53,965 bases of DNA from JAADHU01 sp964446495 (GCA_964446495.1 CAYUOY010000010.1:1-53965), one strand, 5' to 3'. Shown: positions 43,629 to 52,355, counted from the first letter of the stretch. Numbers and translations: made by a program. Notes: generated by a model not told the origin, from the letters alone.

Positions 43629-43648
43629 GGGTAGTTTTTTACCTACCC
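43629..43648. promoter_or_regulatory. Inverted repeat GGGTAG-N8-CTACCC before the cbb operon
   Basis: GGGTAG (43629-43634) and CTACCC (43643-43648) flank TTTTTTAC. Half-sites with TAC/GTA are typical of NarL/LuxR-type DNA binding, so this may be the site for the regulator encoded just upstream. It could instead be a hairpin attenuating the regulator transcript, but the T-run lies in the loop rather than after the stem. Confidence 0.45.
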
Positions 43649-43779
43649 GACTGCCATGAAACCACCCTCCAAACGGATGTGCCAGCGCTTCCAACCCTTG
43701 GCTATCATTCCTCGCAGATAGAAAAACCGCATTTTTACAGGGATAACTCTCTGTAATGCCAGAAACGGGCGAGGGGCAA

Positions 43780-44820
43780 ATGAAGTCATTTGAAGCACTG
43801 AAAAACTACCTTAGTCCTGGCAACGTCGATATGGAACCCGGCGTCGCCGAGACCGTTCTATGCCTCGCGGATGCGATGATTCAGATTTCAAATCTCGTGG
43901 CTCGCGGTCCGCTGGCCGGGGCGATGGGTGCAGCATGTGGCGACAATGCTGACGGCGATGTGCAAAAGGAACTCGACATTGTCGCGAATGATGCGGTGAT
44001 CGAGGCGTTGCAAGCTGCTCCCGTTGCGTACCTGGTATCAGAAGAACTCGAAGTGCCACTGGCAATGAAGCATGGAGCGCCGCTGTACGTGACTGTCGAC
44101 CCATTAGACGGTTCTTCAAACATAGAGACCAATGCCGCGGTAGGAACGATTTTTGCCATTCTTCCGGCCGCTACGGAGGACGACAAGTCCCTCGAGGCCA
44201 AAGTGTTGCAGCCTGGCGTCAACCAGCTAGCCGCCGGCTACTGCATATACGGCCCGCAAACGTCATTGGTTTTGACGCTCGGTGATGGCACCCACATTTT
44301 TACGCTTGACCCCGTCGCCGGAGAGTTTCATTTGACGGTGGCCGGTGTGCGCATCACGGAAACGACACGCGAGTTCGCCATCAATGTGTCCAACTTTCGT
44401 CACTGGGACCGGCATGTTCGCGCCTATATTGATGATTGCCTGGCGGGCGAGGACGGTCATCGCCAGAGCAACTACAACATGCGCTGGATTGCCTCATTGG
44501 TTGCCGAGTCCCAGCGCATCCTGGCACGTGGCGGCATCTTCCTCTATCCCGGAGATGCCCGCAAAGGCTACGCGCACGGTCGGTTACGGCTCCTGTACGA
44601 GTGCAACCCGATCGCATTCCTGATTGAACAGGCAGGCGGTGGCGCAACCACCGGACGACAACGAATTCTGGAAATTACGCCCGGGAATATTCACCAGCGA
44701 GTACCAATGATCTTCGGTTCGGGCCATGAAATCAGGCGTGTTGAACGGTATTACGCAGAACGTGATCTGCACGGCGAGAGATCCCAGTTATTTGGCAAGC
44801 GCGGCTTGTTCCGCGCCTGA
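43780..44820 (+). CDS. cbbF: Class I fructose-1,6-bisphosphatase (CbbF type)
   Basis: About 346 aa from the ATG at 43780, chosen because GAGG lies 5 bases upstream; a Met 8 codons earlier (43756) is possible. Metal-site motif and signature: NADGDVQKELDIVANDAVIE, YLVSEELEVPL, TVDPLDGSSNIETN (the Asp-Pro-Leu-Asp-Gly-Ser core) and later YPGDARKGYAHGRLRLLYEC plus AFLIEQAGGGATTGRQRIL. It regenerates sugar phosphates for the Calvin cycle and in many autotrophs also acts on sedoheptulose bisphosphate. First enzyme gene of the cbb operon, 26 bases before phosphoribulokinase. Confidence 0.93.
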   Translation: MKSFEALKNYLSPGNVDMEPGVAETVLCLADAMIQISNLVARGPLAGAMGAACGDNADGDVQKELDIVANDAVIEALQAAPVAYLVSEELEVPLAMKHGAPLYVTVDPLDGSSNIETNAAVGTIFAILPAATEDDKSLEAKVLQPGVNQLAAGYCIYGPQTSLVLTLGDGTHIFTLDPVAGEFHLTVAGVRITETTREFAINVSNFRHWDRHVRAYIDDCLAGEDGHRQSNYNMRWIASLVAESQRILARGGIFLYPGDARKGYAHGRLRLLYECNPIAFLIEQAGGGATTGRQRILEITPGNIHQRVPMIFGSGHEIRRVERYYAERDLHGERSQLFGKRGLFRA

Positions 44821-44846
44821 TGACCAACGTCAACGGAATATAGATC

Positions 44847-45722
44847 ATGTCAATTGCTCATCCAATCATTTCGGTCACGGGTTCTTCGGGTGCCGGTACA
44901 ACATCGGTCCGGCGTACTTTCGAACAAATATTTCGGCGCGAGAATGTCGCGGCGACCTTCATAGAAGGCGATGCTTTTCATCGATATGACCGTGTGGAAA
45001 TGAAGCAGGCGATGGCCGACGAAGCTAGCAAAGGCAACCATCACTTCAGCCACTTCGGTCCCGACGCAAATCACCTCGAGAAACTGGAAGCGGCGTTTCG
45101 CGATTTTGGCGATACCGGCCACGCCACCACCCGCCATTACGTACACGATGCCGATGAAGCCGCAATGTACGGCGCGAAGCCCGGCACTTTTACAGACTGG
45201 GAAGAAACACCCGCAGACACAGATCTGCTCTTCTATGAAGGCCTGCATGGCGCGGTAGTAACTGACGACGCGAATGTCGCGCAATACTCTGACCTCAAGG
45301 TCGGTGTTGTGCCGGTCACGAATCTCGAGTGGATACAAAAGTTACATCGCGACAAAACAGAACGCGGCTATTCATACGAAGCGGTAATGGATACGATTCT
45401 GCGTCGTATGCCCGATTACATTCGCTACATTTGTCCGCAGTTCAGCCAGACCAACATAAATTTTCAGCGCATCCCCACGGTCGATACATCGAATCCGGAG
45501 ATCGCCCGCTCGATTCCAACACCGGATGAATCCATGGTCGTCATTCGCTTTGCGAATCCACACGGCATCGATTTTTCATATCTGTTGGCGATGATTCACG
45601 ACAGCTTCATGTCACGCGCGAATTCGATCGTGATTCCTGGCGGAAAAATCGATCTGGCGATGCAGCTGATCTTGACACCGATGATCATGCAACTGGTCGA
45701 GCGCAAAACCCGTGCCGCCTGA
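44847..45722 (+). CDS. cbbP: Phosphoribulokinase
   Basis: 291 aa, bacterial-type phosphoribulokinase making ribulose 1,5-bisphosphate for RuBisCO. P-loop ISVTGSSGAGTTSV (about 8-21), then FIEGDAFHRYDRVEMK with catalytic Asp, HFGPDANHLEKLE, and LLFYEGLHGAVVTDD in the lid region. The length fits the octameric, NADH-activated class rather than plant-type enzymes. It lies between cbbF and cbbM; the 71-base gap before cbbM is the widest in the operon. Confidence 0.95.
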   Translation: MSIAHPIISVTGSSGAGTTSVRRTFEQIFRRENVAATFIEGDAFHRYDRVEMKQAMADEASKGNHHFSHFGPDANHLEKLEAAFRDFGDTGHATTRHYVHDADEAAMYGAKPGTFTDWEETPADTDLLFYEGLHGAVVTDDANVAQYSDLKVGVVPVTNLEWIQKLHRDKTERGYSYEAVMDTILRRMPDYIRYICPQFSQTNINFQRIPTVDTSNPEIARSIPTPDESMVVIRFANPHGIDFSYLLAMIHDSFMSRANSIVIPGGKIDLAMQLILTPMIMQLVERKTRAA

Positions 45723-45793
45723 GGAACAGTAAACCGGACCCACAACCTGTGCAATGCCGCGAAGCGGCCGCATAGTTAAACGAGGAGAAAATT

Positions 45794-47176
45794 ATGGATC
45801 AATCCAATCGATATGCAGATCTTTCACTGCATGAAGCCGACCTGATCGCCGACGGGCAACACGTGTTGTGTGCTTACATTATGAAGCCCAAAGCCGGGTT
45901 CGCCGGCTACCTCGAGACCGCAGCGCATTTTGCTGCAGAATCCTCGACAGGGACGAATGTGGCTGTTTCAACGACCGACGAGTTCACCCGCGGGGTCGAC
46001 GCCATCGTCTACGAAATAGACGCAGCGAAAGAGATTATGAAGATCGCTTATCCAACGGTCCTGTTTGATCGCAACATCACGGACGGTCGCGCTATGATCG
46101 CCTCGTTCCTCACGCTGACCATTGGCAACAATCAGGGTATGGGTGATGTCGAGTACGCAAAGATGCACGACTTTTACGTCCCGCCCGAGTACCTGCGACT
46201 GTTCGATGGGCCGGCAACGACGATCTCGGATTTGTGGAGAGTGTTGGGCCGGCCGGTCGTTGATGGCGGTTTCATAGTCGGCACGATCGTAAAACCGAAG
46301 CTGGGTCTGAGGCCCAGACCCTTCGCAGAAGCGTGTCATCAGTTCTGGCTGGGCGGCGACTTTATCAAGAATGACGAGCCGCAGGGAAATCAGCTTTTTG
46401 CGCCACTGAAAGAAACGATTTCACTGGTCGCCGAGGCGATGCGCCGGGCACAGGACGAGACCGGCGAGGCCAAACTGTTCTCGGCAAACATCACGGCCGA
46501 TGACCACTATGAAATGCTCGCCCGCGGTGAATACATTCTCGAAACGTTCGCTGAAAATGCCGATCATGTGGCCTTCCTGGTCGACGGCTACGTCACCGGT
46601 CCCGCCGCAATTACGACAGCACGGCGGCGCTTCCCGAATCAGTACCTCCATTACCATCGCGCCGGTCATGGCGCGGTAACATCGCCGCAGACAATGCGTG
46701 GTTACACCGCCTTCGTGCTTGCGAAGATGTCTCGATTACAGGGAGCCTCCGGCATACACACCGGTACGATGAGCTTCGGCAAGATGGAAGGCGAGCCCGG
46801 TGATACTGACATGGCGTACATGATTCAACGCGATAGTGCGGACGGACCTTTCTATCACCAGGAATGGCTTGGCATGAATCCAACGACACCGATAATCTCC
46901 GGTGGCATGAATGCGCTGCGTATTCCGGGCTTTTTCGAGAATTTAGGCCATTCAAACCTCATTATGACCGCCGGTGGCGGCTCGTACGGTCACATTGATG
47001 GCGCCGCCGCAGGAGCCCTTTCCATGCGCCAGGCGGAGCAATGCTGGAAGGAAGGCGCTGATCCGGTAGCTTTTGCCAAAGACCACCAGGAGTTCGCTCG
47101 CGCCTTCGAAAGTTTCCAGAGTGATGCTGACAAGTTGTTCCCGAACTGGCGCCAACATTTGGGTCTTGCTGCCTAG
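45794..47176 (+). CDS. cbbM: Form II RuBisCO large subunit
   Basis: 460 aa homodimeric-type ribulose-bisphosphate carboxylase, close from memory to Rhodospirillum rubrum CbbM along its length (same start MDQSNRYADL, same AHFAAESSTGTNVAVSTTDE). Active-site elements: IVKPKLGL (Lys167, Lys169), GGDFIKNDEP with the carbamylated Lys192 and metal ligands Asp194/Glu195, HYHRAGHGA, and FGKMEGEPGD with loop-6 Lys. The C-terminus has TAGGGSYGHIDGAAAG. No small subunit gene is present, as expected for form II. A strong site (GAGGAG) precedes the ATG. Form II has low CO2/O2 specificity, suggesting use at low oxygen or high CO2. Confidence 0.97.
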   Translation: MDQSNRYADLSLHEADLIADGQHVLCAYIMKPKAGFAGYLETAAHFAAESSTGTNVAVSTTDEFTRGVDAIVYEIDAAKEIMKIAYPTVLFDRNITDGRAMIASFLTLTIGNNQGMGDVEYAKMHDFYVPPEYLRLFDGPATTISDLWRVLGRPVVDGGFIVGTIVKPKLGLRPRPFAEACHQFWLGGDFIKNDEPQGNQLFAPLKETISLVAEAMRRAQDETGEAKLFSANITADDHYEMLARGEYILETFAENADHVAFLVDGYVTGPAAITTARRRFPNQYLHYHRAGHGAVTSPQTMRGYTAFVLAKMSRLQGASGIHTGTMSFGKMEGEPGDTDMAYMIQRDSADGPFYHQEWLGMNPTTPIISGGMNALRIPGFFENLGHSNLIMTAGGGSYGHIDGAAAGALSMRQAEQCWKEGADPVAFAKDHQEFARAFESFQSDADKLFPNWRQHLGLAA

Positions 47177-47185
47177 CCCGGGTGC

Positions 47186-47866
47186 ATGACTGACTATCCC
47201 ACCGCTATTATCTGGGATCTGGACGGAACACTGATTGATTCCGCGCCCGATCTCGCGCAGGCATTGAATGTGCTGCTACGCGAGAACGGCCGGGTGGTGC
47301 TTGAGGAAAGCCAGGTCCGGGCAATGATCGGCAATGGTGTCGCGAAGCTTGTTGAACGAGGGTTCGCCGCGACAGGGGAACGCCTGGAATGTGAGCGGCG
47401 AGCGGAACGGGTCACGCAATTTCTGGCGATTTACACGACGACCGCTACCGACAGGACCTGCTTATTTCCTGGCGTACGGGAAATATTGCAGCTCTTTGAC
47501 GATTCCGGCGTACAACAGGGACTATGTACTAACAAACCTGAAGCCATCAGCAAGCAGATAGTCGCGGATCTGGCTATTGCCGGATATTTCAGTGTCGTCG
47601 TCGGCGGCGACACTACGAGCCGAAAAAAACCGGACCCGCTGCCTTTGCGAACCTGCCTTGCCGCAATGGACGCCCGCGCGAAGGAAAGCATGCTGATCGG
47701 CGATTCGGGTGTTGATGTGGAAACCGCGAAAGCACTCGACATGCCGGTTGGCATCGTCACCCACGGCTACTCCCGCCAGCCTGTCGAGTCTCTCGGCGCA
47801 AATTTTTTGGTTGACGATTTGTTGTCGTTGCCGGCGATCATTGACGACCTGCGAGCAACATCATGA
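47186..47866 (+). CDS. cbbZ: Phosphoglycolate phosphatase (HAD family)
   Basis: 226 aa. HAD motif I IIWDLDGTLIDSAPDLAQAL (Asp nucleophile), motif II CTNKPEAIS, motif III Lys in SRKKPDPLP and motif IV MLIGDSGVDVETA. The cap is of the Gph/CbbZ type. It removes 2-phosphoglycolate made by RuBisCO oxygenation. It starts 9 bases after cbbM and overlaps the next HAD gene by 4 bases, so it belongs to the operon. Confidence 0.92.
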   Translation: MTDYPTAIIWDLDGTLIDSAPDLAQALNVLLRENGRVVLEESQVRAMIGNGVAKLVERGFAATGERLECERRAERVTQFLAIYTTTATDRTCLFPGVREILQLFDDSGVQQGLCTNKPEAISKQIVADLAIAGYFSVVVGGDTTSRKKPDPLPLRTCLAAMDARAKESMLIGDSGVDVETAKALDMPVGIVTHGYSRQPVESLGANFLVDDLLSLPAIIDDLRATS

Positions 47867-48585
47867 CTAGAGCCATAATTTTCGATGTAGATGGCACCCT
47901 CTCGGAAACCGAGGAAGTGCATCGCAAAGCTTTTAACCGGGCGTTCCGACACCAGGGTCTCGGCTGGCACTGGGATAGAGCAACCTACCGGCAATTGCTA
48001 CAGATTACTGGCGGCAAGGAACGGATTCGATATTTCGTCGCACAGGAATACGCGAAGCGCTCGCTGGAGCCGGACTTCGCTGAGTTCATACGCGAATTAC
48101 ACCGAAAAAAGACCTCTATCTATACCCGTATGGTTGCGGAGGGAGCGACTATCCTTCGCCCCGGCGTGCGGGATTTGATTCAGGATGCCGCGAAAAATGG
48201 TTACCGCCTCGCGATTGCCACGACGACCAGCTTGCCGAATGTTGAAGCCTTGTTGCTGTCCGCTTTCGGTAGCGAAGGAATCGAGAAATTTGAAGTCATT
48301 TGTGGTGGCGACAGCGTCGCCAACAAGAAGCCGGCTCCGGATATCTATAGACTGACTTTGGAGAGACTTGGGCTGGGACCGGACGATTGTGTGGCCATAG
48401 AGGACTCTCGTAACGGGCTATTGTCAGCGCATCGCGCCGGTATTCCGACGGTCGTGACACCCAGCATCTACACTGCCGAGCAGAATTTCGACGAGGCAGT
48501 TTGGGTGCTCAATGACCTCGGCACCGTCGGCGCAATGGAACTGATGGAAAACGCGCGTAAGGCGCCAGCACGGATATCGGCGTGA
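47863..48585 (+). CDS. cbbY: CbbY-like HAD phosphatase
   Basis: 240 aa. HAD motif I IIFDVDGTLSETEEVHRKAF is the CbbY signature; motif II is IATTTSLPN, then CGGDSVANKKPAPDIY (Lys) and AIEDSRNGL. CbbY dephosphorylates xylulose 1,5-bisphosphate, a misfire product that inhibits RuBisCO, so it protects the enzyme. It overlaps the phosphatase before it by 4 bases and ends the operon; the next gene is convergent 140 bases on. Confidence 0.92.
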   Translation: MTRAIIFDVDGTLSETEEVHRKAFNRAFRHQGLGWHWDRATYRQLLQITGGKERIRYFVAQEYAKRSLEPDFAEFIRELHRKKTSIYTRMVAEGATILRPGVRDLIQDAAKNGYRLAIATTTSLPNVEALLLSAFGSEGIEKFEVICGGDSVANKKPAPDIYRLTLERLGLGPDDCVAIEDSRNGLLSAHRAGIPTVVTPSIYTAEQNFDEAVWVLNDLGTVGAMELMENARKAPARISA

Positions 48586-48725
48586 CACAGCCGCAATGCC
48601 TGATACGGTAGGTCAGTTTTGGGGCCCTCTTAGTTTCTGTCGCTCCCATACGCGGTACTCCCCGGCAATGTTTTACGCTTGGAATGCTCTCGCATTGCGG
48701 GGTTCCGTTCACTTCATGCACACCA

Positions 48726-49943
48726 TCAATCTTTCGTTCTCACCGCAGCGGATGCCAGTCTGGAGTGGCCGTCTCGCGTTTGTGGCAAGCGCATATTCAA
48801 TAAAGAACTGGCGACCTGCGTCCGTAGAATCTGGGCCGTTCCGCCGGCGATGGTGAACATGCGGGCGTCGCGAACCGCTCGTTCCAGCGGCAGTCTTCTC
48901 GAATAACCCATGGATCCATGCAACTGCAACGCATCGTTCGTGACGCGATTGGCTGTTTCGGCGGCGAAGATTTTCGCCTGCGCCGCATCGAGCATCGACG
49001 GGAATCCGGTGCCACCATTTACAGCGGCTTTGTATATCAGCGCTTGTGCCGCGGAAATGCTCGTTGCCATATCGGCGATCATCCATTGCAGGCCCTGAAA
49101 CTCTGCGATCGGACGCCCGAACTGTTCGCGGGTCTTCACATAGTCGAGGGCCAGATCGAATGCTCCTTCCGCTATTCCGAGCGCAACGGTCCCAGCTCCG
49201 ACACGCTGGCTGTTATAGGCATTCATAAGGCCGGCGAAGCCACGCTTCAGGCCATCGGGCGGCGTTACCAGCATGCTGGCACTCACTTCAAGATCGTTGA
49301 AATGGAGATAGGTTTCCGGTATTCCCCGGACGCCCATCGCCGGCTCGCGTTCCCCGACCACCAGACCGCTATCGTCTTCGTCACGTATGACAATGAATCC
49401 ACCAATACCCTGAAACTCGCCGCTCTCAATTACCCGGGCGAATATCAAGTGAATCTTGGAAACACCACCGCCGGTAATCCAGTACTTGGTGCCATTAATA
49501 GTGTATCGGTCACCGTGCCTCTCGGCCGTCGTCGCCATTTCCGTTGCGGCACTTCCGGCATTCGGTTCAGTGATACAGATGGCGGGCTTGTCCCCGGCAA
49601 GAACCAGCGGTGCAACTCGTTGCTTTTGTTCTTCCGAGCCATAGGCCATGATCGCGCCGATCGCGCCCATATTCGCCTCGACGGTAATTCTTCCCATGGT
49701 CGCACAGCACTTCGCAATCTGTTCAATGACGAGGACCGCGTCAAAATACGTCAGCCCGCGACCGCCATATGCTTCCGGAATTGTCATTCCCATAAAACCA
49801 GCTTCGGCGAGGCGCGAAACATTGTCCCAGGGGTATTCCTCGGACGCATCAATCTCTTTTGCTCTGGGTCGAAATTCCGATTCCGCCAGCTCACGTGCGG
49901 CCAATTGCAATTCAAGTTGACTGTTCGAAAGCCCAACTGTCAT
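48726..49943 (-). CDS. Acyl-CoA dehydrogenase homologue, possible 3-sulfinopropanoyl-CoA desulfinase
   Basis: 405 aa, full-length FAD-binding acyl-CoA dehydrogenase fold: GFMGMTIPEAYGGRGLTYFD, CITEPNAGSAATEM, TINGTKYWITGGG, TREQFGRPIAEFQGLQWMIA, LQLHGSMGYSRRLPLERAVR. Both standard positions for the catalytic Glu are changed: the C-terminal site reads TIAGGTAQIL instead of Y-E-G-T, and the isovaleryl-type site has Gln246 (NSQRVGAG). Arg85 is present in TMGRITVEAN. I recall an Arg at about 84 and Gln at 246 as hallmarks of the Advenella 3-sulfinopropanoyl-CoA desulfinase. Desulfinase function is therefore suggested but not proven. Monocistronic. Confidence 0.9.
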   Translation of the reverse strand: MTVGLSNSQLELQLAARELAESEFRPRAKEIDASEEYPWDNVSRLAEAGFMGMTIPEAYGGRGLTYFDAVLVIEQIAKCCATMGRITVEANMGAIGAIMAYGSEEQKQRVAPLVLAGDKPAICITEPNAGSAATEMATTAERHGDRYTINGTKYWITGGGVSKIHLIFARVIESGEFQGIGGFIVIRDEDDSGLVVGEREPAMGVRGIPETYLHFNDLEVSASMLVTPPDGLKRGFAGLMNAYNSQRVGAGTVALGIAEGAFDLALDYVKTREQFGRPIAEFQGLQWMIADMATSISAAQALIYKAAVNGGTGFPSMLDAAQAKIFAAETANRVTNDALQLHGSMGYSRRLPLERAVRDARMFTIAGGTAQILRTQVASSLLNMRLPQTRDGHSRLASAAVRTKD

Positions 49944-50062
49944 GACATCATCTCCATAAACCGGTCCCCTGCTCGCATCCTGGTGAACTTTACTAAAAAG
50001 GCGGGAAGGTGTCAGACAGCTGAGCTCGCAACAAGAAAATAGTCAACCTGGACTATTCCGAG

Positions 50063-50911
50063 TCACAGTACTGGCAACCACTCGCTCGTGAGTCGAAACT
50101 CAACTCTCTTATCGGCAATCGGACAATGAAAAGCCAGCATCCAAGCCGTCAACTGCAGATCAATCTCATCCTGCTCTCCGTTGCCGTACAAGCGATCACC
50201 GATGACGGGGTAAGCCAGTTCCGCGAGGTGACGTCGAATCTGGTGTTTACGTCCTGTCTCAATGCGTACGTCCACTAACGAGCGATCACCATCTTTACTG
50301 ATCTGCCGCAGCGAAAATTCGCTAATCGCTGCTTTGTCATCGATTGGCTGCGCAACGCCAAGCGGATCGGGCTGCTCAGAGAAGTCGCCCGATACAATGG
50401 CCAGATAGCGCTTCTCCACCGCACGGTTACTGAACAACTCCGACAGCTGGCCCGCAATGCGTTTCGAGTGGGCTACCAGGATCAGTCCATTGGCAGCCCG
50501 GTCCAGGCGGTGCACCGTAAAAGCCGGGCGTTCCGGTTGCAGGTGCCGCTCGGCCCAGCGCACGACTGTGCAGTGATCACCCCACTTCGATCCTTGCGAT
50601 CTCAATCCATAGGGTTTGCGCCACACTGAGTAACCACCGACGTCTGCGATCAACGTTGGTTCAGCCGGTTCCTCTGCCAGAATTTTCGCGTCGTAGTAGA
50701 GATGCACCTCATCACCGACCCGGAGCGGCCGTTTTGCACGACGCAGTCGCTGAGTATTGCGTCCTCGAGTTATCCAGACGGCACCCTGGGTCATTGCCAG
50801 TTTTATTCGCTGCCTGGACAGCCCCGTCGCCCGCTGCAACCAATCAACCGCATGGTCTTGCGATGAATCGATCGGCACATGCACTTCGATGCGGTCTGTC
50901 GAAACAGTCAT
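50063..50911 (-). CDS. RluA-family pseudouridine synthase
   Basis: 282 aa. An S4-like RNA-binding segment (SRQRIKLAMTQGAVWITRGR, about 32-51) precedes the catalytic domain with FTVHRLDRAANGLILVAHSK, whose Asp is the nucleophile, then RAVEKRYLAIVSGD, ETGRKHQIRRHLAELAYPVIGD and the closing strand. It isomerises uridine in 23S rRNA or tRNA; which position is uncertain (RluA, RluC, RluD and TruC share this layout). It lies left of the tRNA gene and its terminator. Confidence 0.9.
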   Translation of the reverse strand: MTVSTDRIEVHVPIDSSQDHAVDWLQRATGLSRQRIKLAMTQGAVWITRGRNTQRLRRAKRPLRVGDEVHLYYDAKILAEEPAEPTLIADVGGYSVWRKPYGLRSQGSKWGDHCTVVRWAERHLQPERPAFTVHRLDRAANGLILVAHSKRIAGQLSELFSNRAVEKRYLAIVSGDFSEQPDPLGVAQPIDDKAAISEFSLRQISKDGDRSLVDVRIETGRKHQIRRHLAELAYPVIGDRLYGNGEQDEIDLQLTAWMLAFHCPIADKRVEFRLTSEWLPVL

Positions 50912-50987
50912 ATTGCCTTCATGGGTTCAGAAGCGAGCGCTGTCCAAGGGATGAATTTTAATTCAATCTTCCGACAAAACAAACGAC

Positions 50988-51018
50988 AAAAGGACGACAA
51001 GAATCTTGCCGCCCTTTT
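50988..51018 (-). terminator. Intrinsic terminator downstream of the tRNA
   Basis: Reading leftward, a 14-bp stem (50988-51001 with 51005-51018, 12 Watson-Crick and 2 G-U pairs) with a 3-base loop and ending in four T is a strong intrinsic terminator. It follows the 3' end of the tRNA by 26 bases. Confidence 0.85.
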
Positions 51019-51044
51019 GGATCAGCAACTTATGTTGCTTGATT

Positions 51045-51121
51045 TGGTGGTGATGGGTGGAGTTGAACCACCGACCTACGGGTTATGAGTCCGTCGCTCT
51101 AACCGCCTGAGCTACATCACC
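51045..51121 (-). tRNA. tRNA with anticodon CAT (elongator Met or Ile2)
   Basis: 77 nt including an encoded CCA. The acceptor stem GGTGATG/CATCACC is perfect, the D-arm has GCTC/GAGC, the T-arm is GGTGG-TTCAACT-CCACC, and the variable loop is 5 nt. The anticodon CAT is at 51085-51087 within loop CTCATAA. Position 1-72 is a normal G-C pair, which excludes initiator tRNA. Elongator Met and lysidine-modified Ile2 cannot be separated by eye. The anticodon stem ACGGA/CCCGT has an A-C mismatch at the loop-closing pair. Confidence 0.95.
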
Positions 51122-51235
51122 ATTTTTGATTGGCTTGCCACGCGGGATACGCGGGGCGGGAATTGTCCGTTGGTGCAGCCACCGTGTCAAGATAGCGTAA
51201 GCACCCCGCACAACACGGCTGCCGGTCCTGCCGCC

Positions 51236-52327
51236 TCAGACGTTGAAGCGAAAATGCATGATATCGCCCTCTTTGACAATGTATTCCTTGCCTTCAAGTC
51301 GCAGTTTGCCGGCCTCTTTCGCCCCCTGCTCACCGTTGCAGGTCAGGAAATCGGCTAAAGCCATGACCTCCGCCCGGATAAACCCTTTCTCGAAATCCGT
51401 GTGGATCTCGCCAGCCGCCTGCGGTGCTGTTGCCCCAACCCTGGTGGTCCAGGCACGAACCTCTTTTTCACCTGCCGTGAAGTAAGTCTGCAAGCCAAGC
51501 AACGAATAACCACACCGAATGACTCGATTCAATCCGGGTTCATCCAGACCGAGATCGGACAGAAAATCCATTTTGTCCTCGTCATCGAGAAGCGCAATTT
51601 CCGCTTCGATGGCGGCGCAGACAGGGACGACCTCTGAACCCTCTTCGGCTGCATACGATCGAACGGCATCGAGGTAGGGATTGTTCTCGAAACCACTTTC
51701 ATCGACATTCGCGATATACATGACGGGCTTTGCCGTCAGCAACTGTAAATCTCGCAGCACCAGGCTTTCGTTCTCGTCCAGTGACAAAGTTCGAACGGGA
51801 TCCCCTTCATCAAGATGCGTTTTCGTTTTCCGCAACACATCGCGGATGGCAATAGCGATTTTCTCATTCGCTTTCGCATTCCGCTCGGCTTTGTAGAGTT
51901 GCTTCTCCACCGATTCCAGATCGGCGAGTGCCAGTTCCGTATTGATCGTGTCGATATCGTCGAGCGGATCAATCTTGCCGGTAACGTGAACAACGTCATC
52001 GTCCTCGAAGCAGCGCACGACGTGTGCGATTGCATTGGTTTCCCGAATAGTGGCCAGGAACTGGTTACCAAGGCCCTCGCCCTTCGATGCACCGGCAACC
52101 AGTCCGGCGATGTCGACAAATTCCATCGTGGTGGGAAGAATTTTTTGCGGTGAAACGATATCCGCAATTTTCTGCAAACGCGGATCCGGTACCGGCACGA
52201 TGCCTACATTCGGTTCGATCGTACAGAACGGGTAGTTCTCGGCCGCAATCTCCGCCGCCGTGAGCGCATTGAAAAGTGTCGATTTGCCCACGTTGGGCAG
52301 TCCGACGATGCCGCATTTAATTGCCAT
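51236..52327 (-). CDS. ychF: Redox-regulated ATPase YchF (Obg-like)
   Basis: 363 aa. The G-domain shows CGIVGLPNVGKSTLFNAL (G1) and DIAGLVAGASKGEGLGNQFL (G3). The G4 region reads YIANVDESGFEN rather than the NKxD of GTPases, which is why YchF hydrolyses ATP. The C-terminal TGS domain includes DFEKGFIRAEVMALADFL and KEGDIMHFRFNV. It associates with ribosomes. It follows pth in the usual gammaproteobacterial order, 28 bases downstream. Confidence 0.96.
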   Translation of the reverse strand: MAIKCGIVGLPNVGKSTLFNALTAAEIAAENYPFCTIEPNVGIVPVPDPRLQKIADIVSPQKILPTTMEFVDIAGLVAGASKGEGLGNQFLATIRETNAIAHVVRCFEDDDVVHVTGKIDPLDDIDTINTELALADLESVEKQLYKAERNAKANEKIAIAIRDVLRKTKTHLDEGDPVRTLSLDENESLVLRDLQLLTAKPVMYIANVDESGFENNPYLDAVRSYAAEEGSEVVPVCAAIEAEIALLDDEDKMDFLSDLGLDEPGLNRVIRCGYSLLGLQTYFTAGEKEVRAWTTRVGATAPQAAGEIHTDFEKGFIRAEVMALADFLTCNGEQGAKEAGKLRLEGKEYIVKEGDIMHFRFNV

Positions 52328-52355
52328 TATTTGTCCAGTGTCTCTCGCTGACTTC

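Noticed and set aside
43756..43779. Earlier Met as start of fructose-bisphosphatase
   Set aside because: Its nearest purine-rich site is about 13 bases away, while the Met at 43780 has GAGG at good spacing; kept as an alternative.
48663..48703. Imperfect hairpin between cbbY and the acyl-CoA dehydrogenase gene as a terminator
   Set aside because: The stem has a bulge, the loop is long and no T-tract follows, so it is not supported.
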